Assembly: GCF_030063285.1 (NCBI RefSeq)
Contig: NZ_JASISU010000001.1
Span: 496,001 to 560,000, forward strand
DNA: 64,000 bases
Reading direction: 5' to 3'
Source of the DNA: Pseudarthrobacter sp. PS3-L1
GTDB lineage: Bacteria; Actinomycetota; Actinomycetes; Actinomycetales; Micrococcaceae
Of this stretch, positions 55,806 through 64,000 are shown piece after piece (within the stretch, counting starts at the first letter, position 1; each line of letters begins with the position of its first letter). The notes beneath the pieces were generated by a model. The model worked only from the letters and a program-made list of their open reading frames with translations, had not been told where the DNA came from and ran no database searches. The translations under genes were made by a program, and so were the position numbers.

Positions 55806-58028
55806 ATGACCCCGACGCCGAAATCAGCTCTCCACCGTGCCCCCGGAGTCTCAAAAGAAATTGAGGATGCGGCGTGGTTTGTCCTCGGCGCGGGATTGCA
55901 GGGCAAGCCTTCAGCACTTGATGGCAGCACGCTGACCTGGACCACGGACGTGGCCAATGAGCTGCTCGAACGCCTGGAACGTGGTGCGGTAGATCCCAAG
56001 GCGCCCATGATGACCAATCTGCGCCAGCACGTGGAGGGGGCCGGGCGAGCGGTCAAGATGCTGGCCGTGGAGCTGTTGTTCCTGCAGTCCCTGCCGCTGG
56101 CCCACGAGGTCAAATCCCTCAAGGTCAAACGTGCCAGGGTTGCCGAGGCCGCTGCCTGGCTGGAACCAAAGCTGGAGTTGCCGCCCGAACTTTATAGGGG
56201 CCTGACGGACCATGGTGTGATCCGGGACCGGACAGCCGAATTCAACTGGACCGTCCGCGAGCATCTCCAGTGGCTCTGCCGTTTTGTGCGGCACGTCGAC
56301 CAGCAGTCCACGGCAGTGCTTGCCCGCGCCGTCCAGGACCCGCTGCAGTTCCACCTACTGGCAGCCGGAACTCCTGATGACCAGCCAGCCATCCGGCGCA
56401 GCATGGAGTTCCTGGTGCACCCGGATTTTTTCGAGCCACTGGTGTCCGACATTGAACGACGCGAAATTCGTGACGCGTTCGGTTCGCTGGTGGGTGGGGC
56501 ATCGGGCGAGAGCGATGAGGACGTCACGGCGGATATCCGCCGGATCCGCCTGCACCTTGACCGGCAGGCTGGGCAGCGGATCGACTGGTACTCCCGCCAC
56601 CTGGTGAGCCAGTGGCGAAAGGTCGGCGATCCTGGCCGTCGGGCGTGGCGGCTGCGCACGCACGCTGGCAGTGCGCAGCTGCTGCAGTCCTGGCAAGACG
56701 CGGAAAAGGTGACGCTCGACGTCGAGCATCTCCGGGTCCTTGAAGCAGGTGTTACTGCGGGAGTGGTCCAGCATGCCGTGGACGAGGATTGCAGGCATAT
56801 GGGCTATGTGGAGCGCGAGGATACCAAGACCGCCGTGTTTGCCTTCCTGACCGTCATGAAGCCGGGGGATCTAGTGCTGTTCGAGCATTCTGGTGCCGTG
56901 CAGCTGGGCGTGGTACTGGGGGAACCGGACCAGGATGGCGACCACCGGCGCCTGCTGCGGAAAGTCCAATGGTTTGCTGGCACCCATCCCACCACAGAGC
57001 TTCCACGGCACGTGCAGCGCCAGCTCGCCACCGCCGGGAAAATCGTTGACGTGACACGTGTGGTGCAGGCATTGGAACCACTCCTGCCTGCCGAGGCCGA
57101 AGCCGACCCTGATGACCTGGTGCCGGTCCAGGGCAGCCCGTCCCACGGGTTTAAGCCACTCACGCAGGATTTTGCGGATTCCCTGCACCTGGGCCTTGAG
57201 TCCCTGCAGGAAATTGCCGGCCTGTTGGAGGACAACCGCCAGGTGGTGCTGTTCGGTCCGCCCGGAACCGGGAAGACGTTCCTGGCCAAACATCTTGCTG
57301 CCGAGTTGGCCCAAGACGCCACTGACGAACGCGTCAAGCTGGTGCAGTTCCATCCCTCCTATGCCTACGAGGACTTTTTTGAGGGCTACCGCCCCGACAC
57401 AACTGATGACGGCCAGGTCTCCTTCAAGCTGGTGGCCGGCCCCCTCCGCCGGCTGGCCGAAGAAGCCGCGAAGCCGGGCAATGAAAAGAAACCGTACTTT
57501 CTGATTATTGACGAAATGAACAGGGCAAACTTGGCCAAGGTCTTTGGCGAGCTCTACTTCCTGCTGGAATACCGCGATGACAGGATCTACCTGCAGTACA
57601 GCCCCAACGAGCCATTCACGCTGCCGGACAACCTCTACATCATCGGCACCATGAACACTGCTGACCGGTCAATAGCCATGATGGATGCAGCCATCCGGCG
57701 CCGGTTCTCCTTTGTTGAGCTGCACCCGCAGACCGAACCAATAAAGGGTTCCCTCCTGCGGTTCCTCCAGGCCCGGGGGCTGGATACCCTGCCGGCCCAG
57801 CTGCTGGATGAACTCAATGCCGGCATTGATGACTGGGACAGGGACCTGATGATTGGTCCGTCCTACTTCATGAAACCAGCCGCCCAGACTCCCGCCGGGT
57901 TGCGCCGGATCTGGAAGTACGAACTGATGCCGTTGCTGGAGGAGCACTATCATGGCCAGTTGACGCGCCCGCAACTGGAGGAGCGCTTCGGGTTGGAGCA
58001 GGTGCTCGCTCGTCTTGGCGATCGCTGA
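55806..58028 (+). CDS. mcrB: McrB-like AAA+ restriction NTPase
   Basis: 740 residues. The C-terminal AAA+ domain has Walker A LFGPPGTGKTFLAKH near residue 483, FHPSYAYEDFFEGYRP, Walker B FLIIDEMNRANLAKVFGELY and the McrB-specific IIGTMNTADRSIAMMDAAIRRRF near residue 615 (NTAD guanine-specific motif). The N-terminal half is unlike E. coli McrB; residues about 340-415 (KPGDLVLFEHSGAVQLGVVLG...VQWF) look like an EVE/PUA-type fold that could read modified bases. TAGGTT (55794-55799) is six bases before ATG, so a private leaderless promoter is possible. McrB-McrC complexes cut modified foreign DNA. Confidence 0.88.
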   Translation: MTPTPKSALHRAPGVSKEIEDAAWFVLGAGLQGKPSALDGSTLTWTTDVANELLERLERGAVDPKAPMMTNLRQHVEGAGRAVKMLAVELLFLQSLPLAHEVKSLKVKRARVAEAAAWLEPKLELPPELYRGLTDHGVIRDRTAEFNWTVREHLQWLCRFVRHVDQQSTAVLARAVQDPLQFHLLAAGTPDDQPAIRRSMEFLVHPDFFEPLVSDIERREIRDAFGSLVGGASGESDEDVTADIRRIRLHLDRQAGQRIDWYSRHLVSQWRKVGDPGRRAWRLRTHAGSAQLLQSWQDAEKVTLDVEHLRVLEAGVTAGVVQHAVDEDCRHMGYVEREDTKTAVFAFLTVMKPGDLVLFEHSGAVQLGVVLGEPDQDGDHRRLLRKVQWFAGTHPTTELPRHVQRQLATAGKIVDVTRVVQALEPLLPAEAEADPDDLVPVQGSPSHGFKPLTQDFADSLHLGLESLQEIAGLLEDNRQVVLFGPPGTGKTFLAKHLAAELAQDATDERVKLVQFHPSYAYEDFFEGYRPDTTDDGQVSFKLVAGPLRRLAEEAAKPGNEKKPYFLIIDEMNRANLAKVFGELYFLLEYRDDRIYLQYSPNEPFTLPDNLYIIGTMNTADRSIAMMDAAIRRRFSFVELHPQTEPIKGSLLRFLQARGLDTLPAQLLDELNAGIDDWDRDLMIGPSYFMKPAAQTPAGLRRIWKYELMPLLEEHYHGQLTRPQLEERFGLEQVLARLGDR

Positions 58029-59268
58029 GCGGGCTGGCGGGCCGCGCCACATCGAACTCGACGAACTGCAGGCCGGTGCCGTGGAGAAACTGGATCCAGC
58101 CAGCGCGGCTTTCATCAACGCCAGCGGCCTGGCGCGTGTCTCGCCCCTTGGCCTCGGCCTCTACCGGCTGGAACCAGTGGGCACCGTTGGCTCTGTCCGC
58201 ACGGGTTCCGTGCAGGTGGACGTCCGGCCACGTGGCCGGCTGGGGCTCCAGAAGTTGCTCTTCCTGCTCAGCTACAGCGCAGAGCCGGGCTTCTCGCCGC
58301 ACGCGGTGGCAGCCAAAGAATCACCTGACCTGTGGGCGGCCCTGGCATCATCCCTGGCGCTCCTGGGGGAGCAGGCTCTCGGCCGTGGGGTCCTGCAGGG
58401 CTACCGTGAGGTTGATGAGTCCTTGCGAACCGTCAAGGGCAGGATCCGGATCTCCGAACAGATGTCGCGTCATCCTGGCCTGATGGTTCCCCTCGAAGTC
58501 TCCTACGACGAGTTCAGCTCCGATATTGCCGAAAACAGAATCCTGCGCGCGGCAGTGGAGCGAATGATGCAGGTGCCTGGTCTCCTGCTCGAGGCCAGGA
58601 GCCGGCTGCGGCACCTGAAGACAAAGCTCGACGGCGTCACGTACCTCACCGCAGGTGCGCCCCTACCAGCGTGGCAACCCACGCGGCTCAACCAGCGCTA
58701 CCATCCTGCCCTGCGGCTGGCAGCACTGATCCTGCGCCACGCTTCGGCAGAGAGCGGACCTGGCCCCCAGCGCGCTTCCGCGTTTGTGGTGAATATGAAC
58801 CACGTATTCCAGGATTTTGTGGGAACGGCCCTGCGCGCGGCCATGGCCAAACATCCGGGAGAGACACGGCTTCGGCACGGGGCGCTGCTGAACGAGGCGG
58901 TGGATGACGCCGACAGGATTACGGTGCGTCCCGACGTCGTCCATTTTTTGGGCGGTCGTCCTGTTATGGTCTATGACGCCAGGTACACCGCCAGGACCGA
59001 TGCTGGTGCTTCTCTTTCCGCTGATCACTTCCAGGTTCTTGCGCATTGCACGGCACTGGGCGTGCCAAGCGCCTGGCTGATCTATGCGGGAAAGGGCGAG
59101 GTCACATTGCGCCAGATCCTCAACACCGAAATTGACATCATCGAATTTCCCATGGACCTGTCCTTGCCACCAGCGCGGATCCTGGCCGCTGTTGATGACC
59201 TGGCTGATCAATCGTGGGGTGAAGTGGTCCGGCAGGCTAGGCTCAGCACACTGGCATCCCCGGATTAA
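58015..59268 (+). CDS. mcrC: McrC-like restriction nuclease subunit with Arg in the PD-(D/E)xK site
   Basis: 417 residues from TTG 58015, overlapping the mcrB end by 14 bases; no ATG/GTG alternative keeps the conserved N-terminus. The N-terminal McrC domain (to residue about 200) includes LQKLLFLLSYS, RTVKGRIRISEQM and the typical DEFSSDIAENRILRAA. The PD-(D/E)xK region reads RPDVV at 306-310 and VYDARYTA at 319-326: Asp307 and Asp321 are present but the expected Lys is Arg323. Restriction activity is therefore uncertain. Its last 26 bases overlap the convergent histidine kinase gene. Confidence 0.87.
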   Translation: MAIAERAGGPRHIELDELQAGAVEKLDPASAAFINASGLARVSPLGLGLYRLEPVGTVGSVRTGSVQVDVRPRGRLGLQKLLFLLSYSAEPGFSPHAVAAKESPDLWAALASSLALLGEQALGRGVLQGYREVDESLRTVKGRIRISEQMSRHPGLMVPLEVSYDEFSSDIAENRILRAAVERMMQVPGLLLEARSRLRHLKTKLDGVTYLTAGAPLPAWQPTRLNQRYHPALRLAALILRHASAESGPGPQRASAFVVNMNHVFQDFVGTALRAAMAKHPGETRLRHGALLNEAVDDADRITVRPDVVHFLGGRPVMVYDARYTARTDAGASLSADHFQVLAHCTALGVPSAWLIYAGKGEVTLRQILNTEIDIIEFPMDLSLPPARILAAVDDLADQSWGEVVRQARLSTLASPD

Positions 59269-60871
59269 CTGCTCGGCTACTGACCGGAGCCGGAAGATGG
59301 AAGGTAAAAGTAGTCCCGCTGCCCAGGACACTCGTGACGTGGATGGTGCCACCGTGCGCCTCAACAATCTCCTTGCAGATGGACAAGCCGAGCCCCACCC
59401 CTGGAATCGATGTATTACGGACGCTCGTGGCGCGGAAAAACCTGTCAAACACTACTGCAAGATCCGCGCTGCCCAACCCCATCCCCGTATCCTCGACACT
59501 GCAGCTCAAGCCGCCGTCAACGCTGTCCAATGCGACGGTGACCTGGCCGCCATCGGGCGAATATTTAATGGCGTTGGAAACCAGGTTGTCGAGTACCTGG
59601 CCAAGGCGCGGACCGTCGACGCTGGCCAGCAGCGAGTCCGGAAGGGTGCCCTGCAGGACCACACCAGCGGCAGCCGCGCGTGGTTGGGCTGCGCTGATGC
59701 AGGTCTGGACGAGATCCACCACGTCAACGGTATTCATGGATACCGCGAGCTGCCCCTGGCGGATGGCAAGCAGGTCAGAGACGAGGGTGAGGAGCCGGCC
59801 CGAATTGCGGTGGATGATGTCCAGGGAACTGAGCTGATGATCCTGCGGGTCATCATCAATCAGCAGTTCCACGTACCCCAGGATCGACGTCAGCGGCGTC
59901 CGGAATTCATGCGAGACGCTGGCCACGAAGTCGTCCTTGGCGGACAGGGCATCAACCAGGTCTGTTACGTCGCTGAACACCACCACTGACCCGGCAAAGC
60001 CTCCCTCGGGGTCATGCATGGGCCGTGCTGAGGTGCTGAATGCACGTTGTCCCGGCCCGGAACCCAACCAGACCAGCACATTGGTTAACGCCTCGCCCCG
60101 TACCGCTCGCCTCGCGGGACGGGACTCAGCAGGCAGGGGAGTGACCTTGTCGGCACCGAAGACCAAAAGCTGGGATTCGGTGGCGCCAGCACTATCCGGT
60201 GGGGTGGCCAGGGCCTGATTGATGCGCTGGGGGCGGTTCATCAGGATGTCATTGCCGCTCCCGTCAACGGCATGGACGCCCACGTGGACGGTATCCAGGA
60301 CTGTATTGAGCAGTTCCTCCTGCCGGCGGCTCGAATCCAGTGCTGAACGGAGTTGGGCGTCCTTTTCGGTGAGGATTCCCTGCTGGCGGGATGCAGCACG
60401 CTCAAGGTAGGAGACGGTCAACCCGATGCCCAGCATGGTCACCGGAAAAAGTAACGTCCGCACAAGCTCCGGACCACTCGCATTTCCGTTGAGGAACAGC
60501 GGAATCCAGATAATTGCGAGGGGCCCCAGAAATGACGATGCCACGGAAAGCCGCGGATACACGCCTGATGAGCAGAGCGAGATCACGGGAAAAACAGAGA
60601 GCAGGCTGATCCCACTAATGCTGTCCTGTCCGCCTTCACGGCCCAGCGCAATCGACACGAAGTCCAGCAGTGGTACCAGCAGGAAGCTGTGCGGCGGCAG
60701 CCTGTCCCAGGGAATGACGGCACAGCCCACCATCAGCAGCACCTGCGTGACCAGGAAAGCCACAAAGAGAGTGTTGTCGAGCAGGCCGGGAAACCAGGCC
60801 CAGGCGAGCCCGGCAGTCAGCAGTGACGTGATGACCAGGGGGACCTGGCTCAGGATGACCCGGCGGCGCAA
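59243..60871 (-). CDS. Membrane sensor histidine kinase
   Basis: 542 residues. Five to six N-terminal helices (residues 1-165) make a membrane sensor; a short coiled coil and a PAS-like domain (about 195-310) follow. HisKA has VSHEFRTPLTSILGY with the phosphorylated His near residue 325; HATPase_c has NLVSNAIKYS (N box), DTGMGLG (G1) and GVGLGLSICKEIVEAHGGT (G2). The start is TTG 60869-60871 behind GGGAAAGG; GTG or ATG alternatives in frame are absent nearby. A response regulator gene is divergent 173 bases away. The signal is unknown. Confidence 0.88.
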   Translation of the reverse strand: MRRRVILSQVPLVITSLLTAGLAWAWFPGLLDNTLFVAFLVTQVLLMVGCAVIPWDRLPPHSFLLVPLLDFVSIALGREGGQDSISGISLLSVFPVISLCSSGVYPRLSVASSFLGPLAIIWIPLFLNGNASGPELVRTLLFPVTMLGIGLTVSYLERAASRQQGILTEKDAQLRSALDSSRRQEELLNTVLDTVHVGVHAVDGSGNDILMNRPQRINQALATPPDSAGATESQLLVFGADKVTPLPAESRPARRAVRGEALTNVLVWLGSGPGQRAFSTSARPMHDPEGGFAGSVVVFSDVTDLVDALSAKDDFVASVSHEFRTPLTSILGYVELLIDDDPQDHQLSSLDIIHRNSGRLLTLVSDLLAIRQGQLAVSMNTVDVVDLVQTCISAAQPRAAAAGVVLQGTLPDSLLASVDGPRLGQVLDNLVSNAIKYSPDGGQVTVALDSVDGGLSCSVEDTGMGLGSADLAVVFDRFFRATSVRNTSIPGVGLGLSICKEIVEAHGGTIHVTSVLGSGTTFTFHLPAPVSSRAVNPGMPVC

Positions 60872-61003
60872 GCCTTTCCCGGAGGCCGGTCCGCGGAACA
60901 GGATGGGCTGGCCGGTTGCCTCCCCGCACGGAGCGGTTCATGCAGGTCCCATGACTACTGACTTCTGGAAAGGGCGCATCCCAGCAGGATATCGCCCGGC
61001 AGA

Positions 61004-61009
61004 TATACT
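61004..61009 (+). promoter_or_regulatory. Candidate -10 of the response regulator gene
   Basis: TATACT lies 35 bases before ATG 61045; the -35 is poor. GGAGG at 61035-61039 is the RBS and sets the start at ATG 61045 instead of GTG 61042. Confidence 0.5.
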
Positions 61010-61044
61010 GCAGGCGTTGACCCGAAAAGTGGCTGGAGGCTGTG

Positions 61045-61833
61045 ATGGGTGAATCGCGCAGGGGTTTGGTGATTGAGGATGATGGGGACATCCGCGAGCT
61101 CGTCCGCGTTGTCCTCACGCAAGCAGGTTTTGACGTCAGTGTTGCAACCTCCGGGAGTCAGGGCGTGGACATGGCGCGGCAGCTGAAGCCGGCTGTCATT
61201 ACCCTGGACCTGGGCCTTCCGGACATCGACGGTTTTGAAGTATCGCGCCAGATCCGCGAATTTTCCGACGCCTATATCGTGATGCTCACCGCCAGGGCCG
61301 AGGAACTCGACACACTGATGGGTCTTGAAGTTGGGGCTGATGACTACCTTACAAAGCCTTTCCGGCCGCGTGAGTTGCGGGCCCGGGTGGCGGCGATGAT
61401 GCGCAGGCCCCGCGAAGTCGGTCCAGGCCCCGAAATGGCGGGAAGCAGTCAAGGCGCTGCGCCGCACATGGAGCCCGCCCTGGCGCAGGGCGGGAACGGG
61501 CAGGTACCGCTCCAGCACAACGGCCTGGATCTTTATTACGGCTCCCGCACCGTTGCCCTGAACGGTCAGGAGCTGAACCTCACACGGACCGAATTTGAAC
61601 TGCTGTACGCGTTGCTCGAATCCGGCCGGACAGTCCGGACCAAAGCGGATCTGGTCCGCCGGCTCCGGGACGAGGAATACGACGTCGGAAGCTACATCAG
61701 CGACGCTGACGAACGGTCAGTGGAAGTCCATATGGGCAATCTCCGGAAGAAGCTGGGCGACTCCGCCGCACACCCGCTCTGGCTGCAGACGGTGCGTGGT
61801 GTTGGTTACAGGCTGGCTCCGCCGGTCAGCTGA
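61045..61833 (+). CDS. OmpR/PhoB-family response regulator
   Basis: 262 residues. The receiver domain has the acidic pair EDD near residue 10, phosphorylated Asp in ITLDLGLPDIDGFE near residue 54, and Lys in DDYLTKPFRPREL near residue 104. A Gly/Pro/Gln-rich linker of about 45 residues (longer than usual) leads to a winged-helix DNA-binding domain (LNLTRTEFELLYALLESGRTVRTKADLVRRL, DERSVEVHMGNLRKKLGD, LQTVRGVGYRLAP). It lies divergent from the sensor kinase, its probable partner. Target genes are unknown. Confidence 0.9.
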   Translation: MGESRRGLVIEDDGDIRELVRVVLTQAGFDVSVATSGSQGVDMARQLKPAVITLDLGLPDIDGFEVSRQIREFSDAYIVMLTARAEELDTLMGLEVGADDYLTKPFRPRELRARVAAMMRRPREVGPGPEMAGSSQGAAPHMEPALAQGGNGQVPLQHNGLDLYYGSRTVALNGQELNLTRTEFELLYALLESGRTVRTKADLVRRLRDEEYDVGSYISDADERSVEVHMGNLRKKLGDSAAHPLWLQTVRGVGYRLAPPVS

Positions 61834-61847
61834 GGGATCCTCCCAGC

Positions 61848-62282
61848 TCAAATTTCACGTTCGGGTTGTGGGCCCAGCTCAAAGTGCCGGCCACTGACGG
61901 ACGTGGGTGCAATTTCCACGTAGAAGTCCTTCAGTGTGGGAACCCAGGTGGTAAGCCCCAGGGCTTCCACGGCGGCCACCTCCGCCTCAAGGGTCAGGAC
62001 CCGGGCAGTGCCTTGAAGCACCACTGACCATGCCTCGTCGGAGAGAATACCGTCCGTTTCGAAAAGCACTGTGGCATTAATGGTCAGCTGGGCAAGCTTG
62101 TTGCCGGGGGCAGTTCGCAGGTACAGCATGCGCTGGTCGCTGATGTAGTTCACCGGAAAAATGTCTGTGTCACCTGAGACTGTCACCACCAGCCGGCCAT
62201 GGCGGGTGTTGTCCAGGAGTTCCCAGGACTGATCGGGCGTCAGCTCCAGGACAGGGTTGCCGTTGTCATGGGAAAACATCAT
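61848..62282 (-). CDS. Pyridoxamine 5'-phosphate oxidase-like (FMN-binding split barrel) protein
   Basis: 144 residues from ATG 62280-62282; a second ATG follows directly. It contains LDNTRHGRLVVTVSGDTDIFPVNYI, then APGNKLAQLTINATVLFETD and the barrel strand WSVVLQGTARVL, the common layout of the small flavin- or F420-binding split-barrel proteins. Activity cannot be assigned. It is convergent with the response regulator gene, 14 bases apart, and divergent from the permease gene. Confidence 0.82.
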   Translation of the reverse strand: MMFSHDNGNPVLELTPDQSWELLDNTRHGRLVVTVSGDTDIFPVNYISDQRMLYLRTAPGNKLAQLTINATVLFETDGILSDEAWSVVLQGTARVLTLEAEVAAVEALGLTTWVPTLKDFYVEIAPTSVSGRHFELGPQPEREI

Positions 62283-62434
62283 GACTGAAGTCTCTTGCCA
62301 GTGCCTGGACCGCGGAAGGGGCGAAGGTCCCGGATTTTGTTTACATCGTGGAAATGACGCCGTGACGCTCTGGTGTTCCGGGGTGGGTAGCTTCTGTCCG
62401 AGAGCACATGCCGAACACTCAGGAAAGCGATCCC

Positions 62435-64000
62435 ATGACCCAGACCTCGCAGGGCAGAGAAGTATTAGATCAGGGCGGGTTACCACCCACGGATGCGCCG
62501 CCGTCAGGGAAATCCAATGCAGATGCAATGAGCGCGGCCAAGGAGAGCCTGGAGGACTACACCCTCCGCTTTGCCCCGCGGTCATACCGGAAGTGGAGCG
62601 CCGGGATCGTGGCTACCAGTGCGTTGGGCGGTATTGCCTACCTCGCCGACTTTGCCATCGGCGCCAATATTGGAATAGCGTGCGGAACCACCAACGCACT
62701 GATCGGCATTGCCGTCGCGGCAGTCATCATCTTTGCCACTGGATTTCCACTGGCCTACTACGCTGCCCGGTACAACATTGACCTGGACCTCATCACCAGG
62801 GGCTCGGGCTTCGGGTACTACGGCTCCGTCGTCACAAACGTCATCTTTGCGACTTTTACCTTCATCTTCTTCGCCCTCGAGGGTTCCATCATGGCCCAGG
62901 GTCTGGAGCTCGGACTGGGGATCCCGCAGTGGATCGGCTATGCGGTGTCGACGCTCATTGTGATTCCGCTGGTGGTCTACGGCATGAGCACCCTGGCCAA
63001 GCTGCAGGTCTGGACAACGCCGCTGTGGCTGCTGCTCATGGTCATTCCCGTGGGATACCTGGTGCTCTCGCACCCGGAAAGCGTTGACAACTTCTTCGCG
63101 TTCACCGGCGCCACGGGCGACGGCGGACCTAACCTTGCCTCGGTCATGCTCGCGGCTGGCGTTTGCCTGTCCCTGATGGCGCAGATCGCCGAGCAGATCG
63201 ACTACCTGCGGTTCATGCCTCCACGCACGGCGGCCAACAGGGGGGCCCGGTGGCGGGCTGTAATCCTGGCCGGACCCGGGTGGGTCATCTTTGGTGCCAT
63301 CAAACAGATTGTCGGCATGTTCATTGCGATCTACCTCATTGCCAGCCTTGACCCGGCAGCCTCGGCCACGGCCAATGAACCGGTCCACCAGTTCCTGGGT
63401 GTGTACGAGGAAATGATGCCGGGCTGGCTGGCCATGACCCTGGCGGTGGTGCTGGTAGTCATTTCACAGATCAAGATCAACGTCACCAACGCCTACTCGG
63501 GATCGCTTGCCTGGACCAACAGCTTCACGCGGGTCACCAAGACATACCCGGGCCGCATGGTCTTCGTCGTGGTCAACCTGGCCATTGCCCTGGTCCTCAT
63601 GGAAGCGAACATGTTCGCGTTCCTCAACACCATCCTCGGCTTCTACGCCAACTGTGCCATGGCCTGGGTTGTCACCGTGGCCTCAGACATCACCATCAAC
63701 AAGTACATCCTGAAAATCTCACCCCGGGCCGCCGAGTTCCGCCGGGGCATGCTGTACGCCGTGAACCCTGTCGGCTTCGTCTCGATGCTGGTATCCGCAG
63801 GGGTGTCCATCGCCATGTTCTTTGGGGCTTTCGGTGCCGGGATCCAGCCCTACTCGCCAGTCTTCGCGGTAGGCCTGGCGCTGGTGCTGCCGCCGGTCAT
63901 TGCGGTACTGACCAAAGGCAAGTACTACCTTCGGCGTACCGATGACGGCATTGACCTCCCCATGCTCGACGCCGAGGGAAATCCCAGCGATGCCAAGCTC
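62435..64000 (+). CDS. NCS1-family purine/cytosine permease-like transporter, 3' end cut by window
   Basis: 522 codons are visible and no stop is reached. ATG 62435 has AGGAAAG seven bases upstream; ATG 62408 in the same frame is an alternative start. After about 45 polar residues the helices begin with SYRKWSAGIVATSALGGIAYLADFAIGAN, followed by NIDLDLITRGSGFGYYGSV (the conserved 'TRxxFG' type loop of NCS1 proteins) and about ten further helices. The family imports nucleobases or related cofactors. The substrate cannot be told; the regulatory part of the C-terminus lies outside the window. Confidence 0.85.
   Translation, partial: MTQTSQGREVLDQGGLPPTDAPPSGKSNADAMSAAKESLEDYTLRFAPRSYRKWSAGIVATSALGGIAYLADFAIGANIGIACGTTNALIGIAVAAVIIFATGFPLAYYAARYNIDLDLITRGSGFGYYGSVVTNVIFATFTFIFFALEGSIMAQGLELGLGIPQWIGYAVSTLIVIPLVVYGMSTLAKLQVWTTPLWLLLMVIPVGYLVLSHPESVDNFFAFTGATGDGGPNLASVMLAAGVCLSLMAQIAEQIDYLRFMPPRTAANRGARWRAVILAGPGWVIFGAIKQIVGMFIAIYLIASLDPAASATANEPVHQFLGVYEEMMPGWLAMTLAVVLVVISQIKINVTNAYSGSLAWTNSFTRVTKTYPGRMVFVVVNLAIALVLMEANMFAFLNTILGFYANCAMAWVVTVASDITINKYILKISPRAAEFRRGMLYAVNPVGFVSMLVSAGVSIAMFFGAFGAGIQPYSPVFAVGLALVLPPVIAVLTKGKYYLRRTDDGIDLPMLDAEGNPSDAKL

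Noticed and set aside
55806..59268. Full defence island
   Set aside because: Only McrB and McrC are present; neighbours are transport, metabolism and two-component genes and there are no mobile elements.

Overview
The window looks like chromosome from a high-GC actinobacterium of the family Micrococcaceae, most likely Arthrobacter sensu lato (Arthrobacter/Pseudarthrobacter). The support is the protein style of the housekeeping genes, frequent GTG starts, many apparently leaderless genes, the order pcrA - lipoprotein - sucC - sucD, and an actinobacterial myo-inositol cluster with a Cgl0159-type protein. No species name can be read from the sequence alone. I saw no insertion sequences, CRISPR array, prophage or rRNA. 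One tRNA-Arg(CCU) is present.

Layout: 1-5149 is a molybdenum-cofactor and formate-dehydrogenase-like operon (MobA-like tail, DUF6457, moeA, YdeP/FdhF-like oxidoreductase, fdhD). 5271-8321 is a GH38 alpha-mannosidase. 8559-10057 (minus) is an HTH regulator/membrane protein pair. 10103-13851 is a hairpin-bearing leader followed by an ABC-F ATPase translationally coupled to an ABC exporter. 13861-15244 holds a Nudix hydrolase, the tRNA and a DUF998-like membrane protein. 15269-21070 is a probable exopolysaccharide locus: a GH18-like secreted protein with two chitin-binding-like modules, a cellulose-synthase-like GT2 and a HAMP-GGDEF-EAL protein. 21175-22568 contains a 49-residue secreted peptide gene with its own promoter and terminator, divergent from a TPR protein without a DNA-binding domain. 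22583-27286 has a membrane protein, an inositol-monophosphatase-like enzyme, pcrA and a lipoprotein. 27510-29595 is sucCD.

29832-40927 is a myo-inositol regulon: iolC, Cgl0159-like, iolD, mmsA, iolE, iolG and iolT forward; iolB and a GntR regulator in reverse. Similar AGTATGT-type half-sites lie in front of both iolC and the regulator gene. 40977-42599 has an SRPBCC protein and a ferritin-like/VIT iron transporter fusion. 42783-48108 is a guanidino-compound or polyamine locus: sodium:solute symporter, XRE-cupin regulator, agmatinase-family ureohydrolase and a ThDP enzyme, with palindromes at the promoters. 48331-50937 is a MarR/MFS efflux pair. 51174-59268 is a compact run: heterodimeric ABC exporter, hot-dog thioesterase, small membrane protein, and McrB/McrC restriction proteins in which McrC has Arg where the catalytic Lys is expected. 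59243-61833 is a histidine kinase divergent from its probable response regulator. 61848-64000 has an FMN-binding-split-barrel protein and an NCS1 permease cut by the window edge.

The observations most worth follow-up are the secreted WW-containing peptide next to a TPR protein (possible peptide signalling), the c-di-GMP-linked polysaccharide locus, the attenuator-like leader of the ABC-F gene, the McrC active-site substitution, the shared putative operators of the inositol regulon, and eight genes whose -10 hexamer sits exactly six bases before the start codon. Functions are inferred from motifs recognised by eye; no database search was run.
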